Shown one piece after another: positions 13,197 through 15,843 of a stretch of DNA of 15,843 nt. Origin of the DNA: CAYOHP01 sp964403795 [NCBI: uncultured bacterium] (GTDB lineage: Bacteria; Muiribacteriota; UBA6191; CAZXTJ01); contig CAYOHP010000148.1 of NCBI GenBank assembly GCA_964403795.1, positions 1 through 15,843 on the forward strand, in the 5' to 3' direction. The notes under the pieces were generated by a model that was not told where the DNA came from, ran no database searches, and saw nothing but the letters and a program-made list of their open reading frames with translations. How positions within the stretch are numbered: the first letter of the stretch is position 1; every line of letters begins with the position of its first letter. A program made the position numbers and the translations under genes.

Positions 13197-15843
13197 GTGG
13201 CCGTGGCGTCCCCGGGGCTCCGAGACCCCCTCCTGGCCCCCCTCGAGGGGGTCCTCGCGCGGGCCGCGCTCCCCCGGCGCTTCCGGGTGCCCCAGGCCGC
13301 CGGATCCTCGCCCGCCTGCCTGCTCGCCGCCCTGGCGCCCCGGCGGGCCCTGGTGCTGGTCGAGGATGGCGACGCCCTGGCCGGAGCGCTCCAGGATCTC
13401 CGCAGCCTGGCCCCCCCCGGGGTGCGGGTGGCCGCTTTCCCCGGACCGCACCTGCTGGACGACGCCAGGCTGCCGCTCCGCTGGAGCGATACCGTCCAGC
13501 GGCTCCGGGTCGTCGAGTCGCTGACCCAGGACGAGGCCCTCTGGGTGCTCGCCACCCCCGAGGCCGCCCTCTCGCCGGTCGCCTCCCCGGCCGCCTACGC
13601 CCGGGCCCGACGGCACCTGGCCCTGGGCGAGGAACTCGACCGGGAGGAACTGCTCGCCGGGCTCGTCGACATGGGGTACCGGCGGGAGGACCTGGTCTCG
13701 ACCCCGGGCGAGTTCGCTTCCCGAGGCGGGATCGTGGACCTCTACCCGGCCTCGGCGGACCGGCCGATCCGGATCGAGCTCTGGGGCGACGAGGTCGAAT
13801 CGATCCGGATCTTCGACCCCGCCACCCAGCGCTCCCAGGAGGCGCGCGACGAGATCTGGGTGGGACCCGGCTGGGAGCTGCCCCGGCTCCAGGAGGTGCG
13901 GGCCGCCCTGGCCGGGAAGACCCTTCCCGACGCCCTCGAGGACCTCTCCTCACGGGCCATGGCCGGTGGCTTCTCGGAAGGCCTGGAGGCCCTGGGACCC
14001 TGGCTGGGGGAGGCTTGCGGGAGTGTGGTCGACCACCTCGGGGCCGAGGCTCCTCTGGTCTCGCTGATGACCCGGGTGGCCACCGCCGCGGCCCGCAGTC
14101 GCCTGGAGAAAGCCGCTGCCGAGGGTCCGGATCCCTGGCCGGCGCTGGTGGCCGCGGCCAAGGGACGACCGGTCTGGGAGCTCGGCGGTTCCCAGGCTCT
14201 GGGCGCCGAGGCGAGCCTCGAGATCGACCTGCGCCCGGTCCCGAGCTACGTGGGCGACCTTGCCCGGTTCCTGTCCGAGATGGGGGAGGCCACCCGGGAA
14301 GGCAGGACCGTGGCGGTGGCCTGCGACGAGGAGGGCCGGCTGTCGCGGCTCCGGGAAATCCTTGGGAAGGACCGGATCCCCGCCGAAACGGGTGGGGAGG
14401 CGCCGCCGCGACCCGGGGTGGTGTCGCTGTGGAAGCGGGACCTGGCCCGGGGATTTCGGCTGGGGGAGGCCGGGTTCCAGCTGGTGGGCGAAGCCGACCT
14501 CTGGCCCGAACGCATGCTCAAGCAGAAGGTCCAGGCCCAGCCGGACCGGGGCATGCGCTTCTCCGACTGGACCGAGATCGAGGTCGACGGCCTGGTGGTG
14601 CACGTCGACCACGGCATCGGGCGATTCCTGGGGATCCGTCCCCTGGTGGTCGGAGGGATGCGCCAGGACTACCTGGAGCTCGAGTACGCCAAGAACGACC
14701 GGCTCTTCGTCCCGGTCAACCAGCTCGACCGGGTCCAGCGCTTCATCGGGGTCGAAGGAGGCGCCGCCCCCGGGATCCACCGGCTCGGCTCCACCCGCTG
14801 GGCCCAGGCCCGCAGCAAGGCGCGGGAGGACGTCGAGAAGCTGGCGAAGGAGCTGCTCGAGCTCTACGCCCGCCGGGACCAGGCCCCCGGCCACGCCTGC
14901 GGACCGGACACCGTCTGGCAGCGGGAGATGGAGGAGAGCTTCCCCTGGCCCGACACCCCCGACCAGACCCGGGCCACCGCCGAGATCAAGCGGGACATGG
15001 AGAAGTCCCGGCCCATGGACCGGCTGCTGTGCGGGGACGTCGGCTTCGGGAAGACCGAGGTGGCGATCCGGTCCGCCTTCAAGGCCATCCAGGACGGCCT
15101 CCAGGTGGCCGTGCTAGCCCCCACCACGGTGCTCGCCCAGCAGCACTTCCAGACCTTCTCCCAGCGCCTCGCCGACTTCCCGGTGAGGATCGGCCTGGTG
15201 AGCCGGCTGCGCGACCCCGAGGAGATCGCGTCCACCCTGAAGCGGGCTCGCAAGGGCGAGCTCGACCTCTTGATCGGGACCCATCGCATCCTCTCCAAGG
15301 ACGTGGAGTTCAAGAACCTCGGCCTGCTGGTGATCGACGAGGAGCAGCGCTTCGGGGTCCGCCACAAGGAACGGATCAAGGAGCTCCGGGCCTCCATCGA
15401 CGTCCTGACGCTCACCGCCACCCCGATCCCGAGGACCCTCAACATGGCGCTCTCGGGCGCCCGGGACATCTCGACCATGTCCACGCCGCCCCAAGGGCGG
15501 CTGCCGGTCCGCACCTTCGTCGAGGAGTGGAGCGATGCCCTGGTCAGGGGCGCCATCGAGAAGGAGCTGGCCCGGGGCGGCCAGGTCTTCTACGTGCACA
15601 ACCGGGTCTCCTCGATCGACAAGGCGGCCAAGAAGATTCGCGAGCTGGTGCCCGAGGCCCGGGTGGTCGTCGCGCACGGGCAGATGAACGAAGACCAGCT
15701 CGAGCGCACCGTGCAGGGCTTCTGGCAGCGCGAATACGACGTGCTGGTCTGTACCACGATCATCGAGAGCGGCATCGACATCCCCAACGCCAACACCCTG
15801 ATCGTGGACCGCGCCGATTCGCTCGGTCTCTCGCAGCTGCACC
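13197..15843 (+). CDS. mfd: transcription-repair coupling factor Mfd, 3'-truncated by window end
   Basis: Mfd recognises RNA polymerase stalled at DNA damage, pushes it off with a dsDNA translocase, and recruits UvrA to start nucleotide excision repair. The first 882 residues are visible. The N-terminal UvrB-like region includes a degenerate nucleotide-binding start (AAGSSPACLLAAL) and FASRGGIVDLYPAS (about 174-187). A CarD-like RNA-polymerase-binding domain follows (about 457-525: VVHVDHGIGRFLG, DRLFVPVNQLDRVQRF). The RecG-like translocase has Walker A GDVGFGKT (613-620), the DEEQ box (714-717, in DEEQRFG) and TLTATPIPRTL (738-748). Roughly 230-260 residues at the C-terminus (rest of the translocase, TRG motif, UvrA-binding mimic) lie beyond the window. 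GTG at 13197 is the first start after an in-frame TAG at 13185; GTG at 13203 is possible. No Shine-Dalgarno is evident. It is divergent from the Ig-protein operon, with no obvious functional link. Confidence 0.98.
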   Translation, partial: MAVASPGLRDPLLAPLEGVLARAALPRRFRVPQAAGSSPACLLAALAPRRALVLVEDGDALAGALQDLRSLAPPGVRVAAFPGPHLLDDARLPLRWSDTVQRLRVVESLTQDEALWVLATPEAALSPVASPAAYARARRHLALGEELDREELLAGLVDMGYRREDLVSTPGEFASRGGIVDLYPASADRPIRIELWGDEVESIRIFDPATQRSQEARDEIWVGPGWELPRLQEVRAALAGKTLPDALEDLSSRAMAGGFSEGLEALGPWLGEACGSVVDHLGAEAPLVSLMTRVATAAARSRLEKAAAEGPDPWPALVAAAKGRPVWELGGSQALGAEASLEIDLRPVPSYVGDLARFLSEMGEATREGRTVAVACDEEGRLSRLREILGKDRIPAETGGEAPPRPGVVSLWKRDLARGFRLGEAGFQLVGEADLWPERMLKQKVQAQPDRGMRFSDWTEIEVDGLVVHVDHGIGRFLGIRPLVVGGMRQDYLELEYAKNDRLFVPVNQLDRVQRFIGVEGGAAPGIHRLGSTRWAQARSKAREDVEKLAKELLELYARRDQAPGHACGPDTVWQREMEESFPWPDTPDQTRATAEIKRDMEKSRPMDRLLCGDVGFGKTEVAIRSAFKAIQDGLQVAVLAPTTVLAQQHFQTFSQRLADFPVRIGLVSRLRDPEEIASTLKRARKGELDLLIGTHRILSKDVEFKNLGLLVIDEEQRFGVRHKERIKELRASIDVLTLTATPIPRTLNMALSGARDISTMSTPPQGRLPVRTFVEEWSDALVRGAIEKELARGGQVFYVHNRVSSIDKAAKKIRELVPEARVVVAHGQMNEDQLERTVQGFWQREYDVLVCTTIIESGIDIPNANTLIVDRADSLGLSQLH

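Noticed and set aside
13065-13616. 184-codon extension upstream of the Ig-protein ATG
   Set aside because: It would place the signal peptide inside the protein and overlap the mfd 5' end; GAGGAG precedes the ATG at 13064.
10972-13953. 993-codon minus-strand open frame across the Ig-protein gene, the divergent spacer and mfd
   Set aside because: Arg/Pro/Gly-rich out-of-frame translation overlapping both certain genes.
13197-15843. mfd as a truncated pseudogene
   Set aside because: The frame is intact with all visible motifs; it ends only because the window ends.

Overview
This is a GC-rich bacterial window (about 70% GC by eye, third codon positions almost all G or C) and essentially all coding. 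Export signals, a lipobox and a FlgD-like/Por-type C-terminal domain suggest a diderm, perhaps a high-GC lineage of the FCB group or a deltaproteobacterium-like candidate phylum. No marker in the window fixes the phylum. There is no rRNA, tRNA, CRISPR array, insertion sequence or phage gene.

Layout. Bases 1-56 are the 3' end of a plus-strand gene. From 13064 down to 130 five minus-strand genes run head to tail with almost no spacing, probably as one operon of about 13 kb: (1) a 1718-residue secreted Ig/Fn3-repeat protein with a FlgD-like sorting-type tail (13064-7908); (2) a 921-residue pseudo-receiver/coiled-coil/PAS protein (7911-5146), joined to gene 1 by an ATGA overlap; (3) a zinc peptidase of family M16 with HxxEH (5081-3555); (4) an M16 partner lipoprotein that has lost the zinc site (3553-2111), one base after gene 3; (5) a 654-residue receiver/coiled-coil/PAS protein ending in a DHp-like remnant (2094-130). 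Divergent from gene 1, mfd (transcription-repair coupling factor) starts at 13197 and runs off the window end.

How it may work together. Genes 1, 3 and 4 carry export signals, and genes 2 and 5 look cytoplasmic. Genes 2 and 5 share the order receiver, Pro/Ala linker, long coiled coil, PAS, and neither has a kinase ATPase domain or other output domain. The receiver-plus-coiled-coil plan recalls the Myxococcus motility/polarity scaffolds FrzS and AglZ. A reasonable hypothesis, not shown by the sequence, is an envelope-associated machine in which intracellular scaffolds are co-expressed with a large surface protein and a periplasmic protease pair that processes it or another exported substrate. 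I regard this five-gene set as the most interesting content of the window.

Non-coding DNA is short. The 132-bp divergent spacer (13065-13196) holds two dyads and candidate promoters for both sides. The 64-bp spacer at 5082-5145 holds stacked inverted repeats in front of the M16 pair. The 73-bp convergent spacer at 57-129 holds a weak hairpin. No gene-free stretch exceeds 300 bases.
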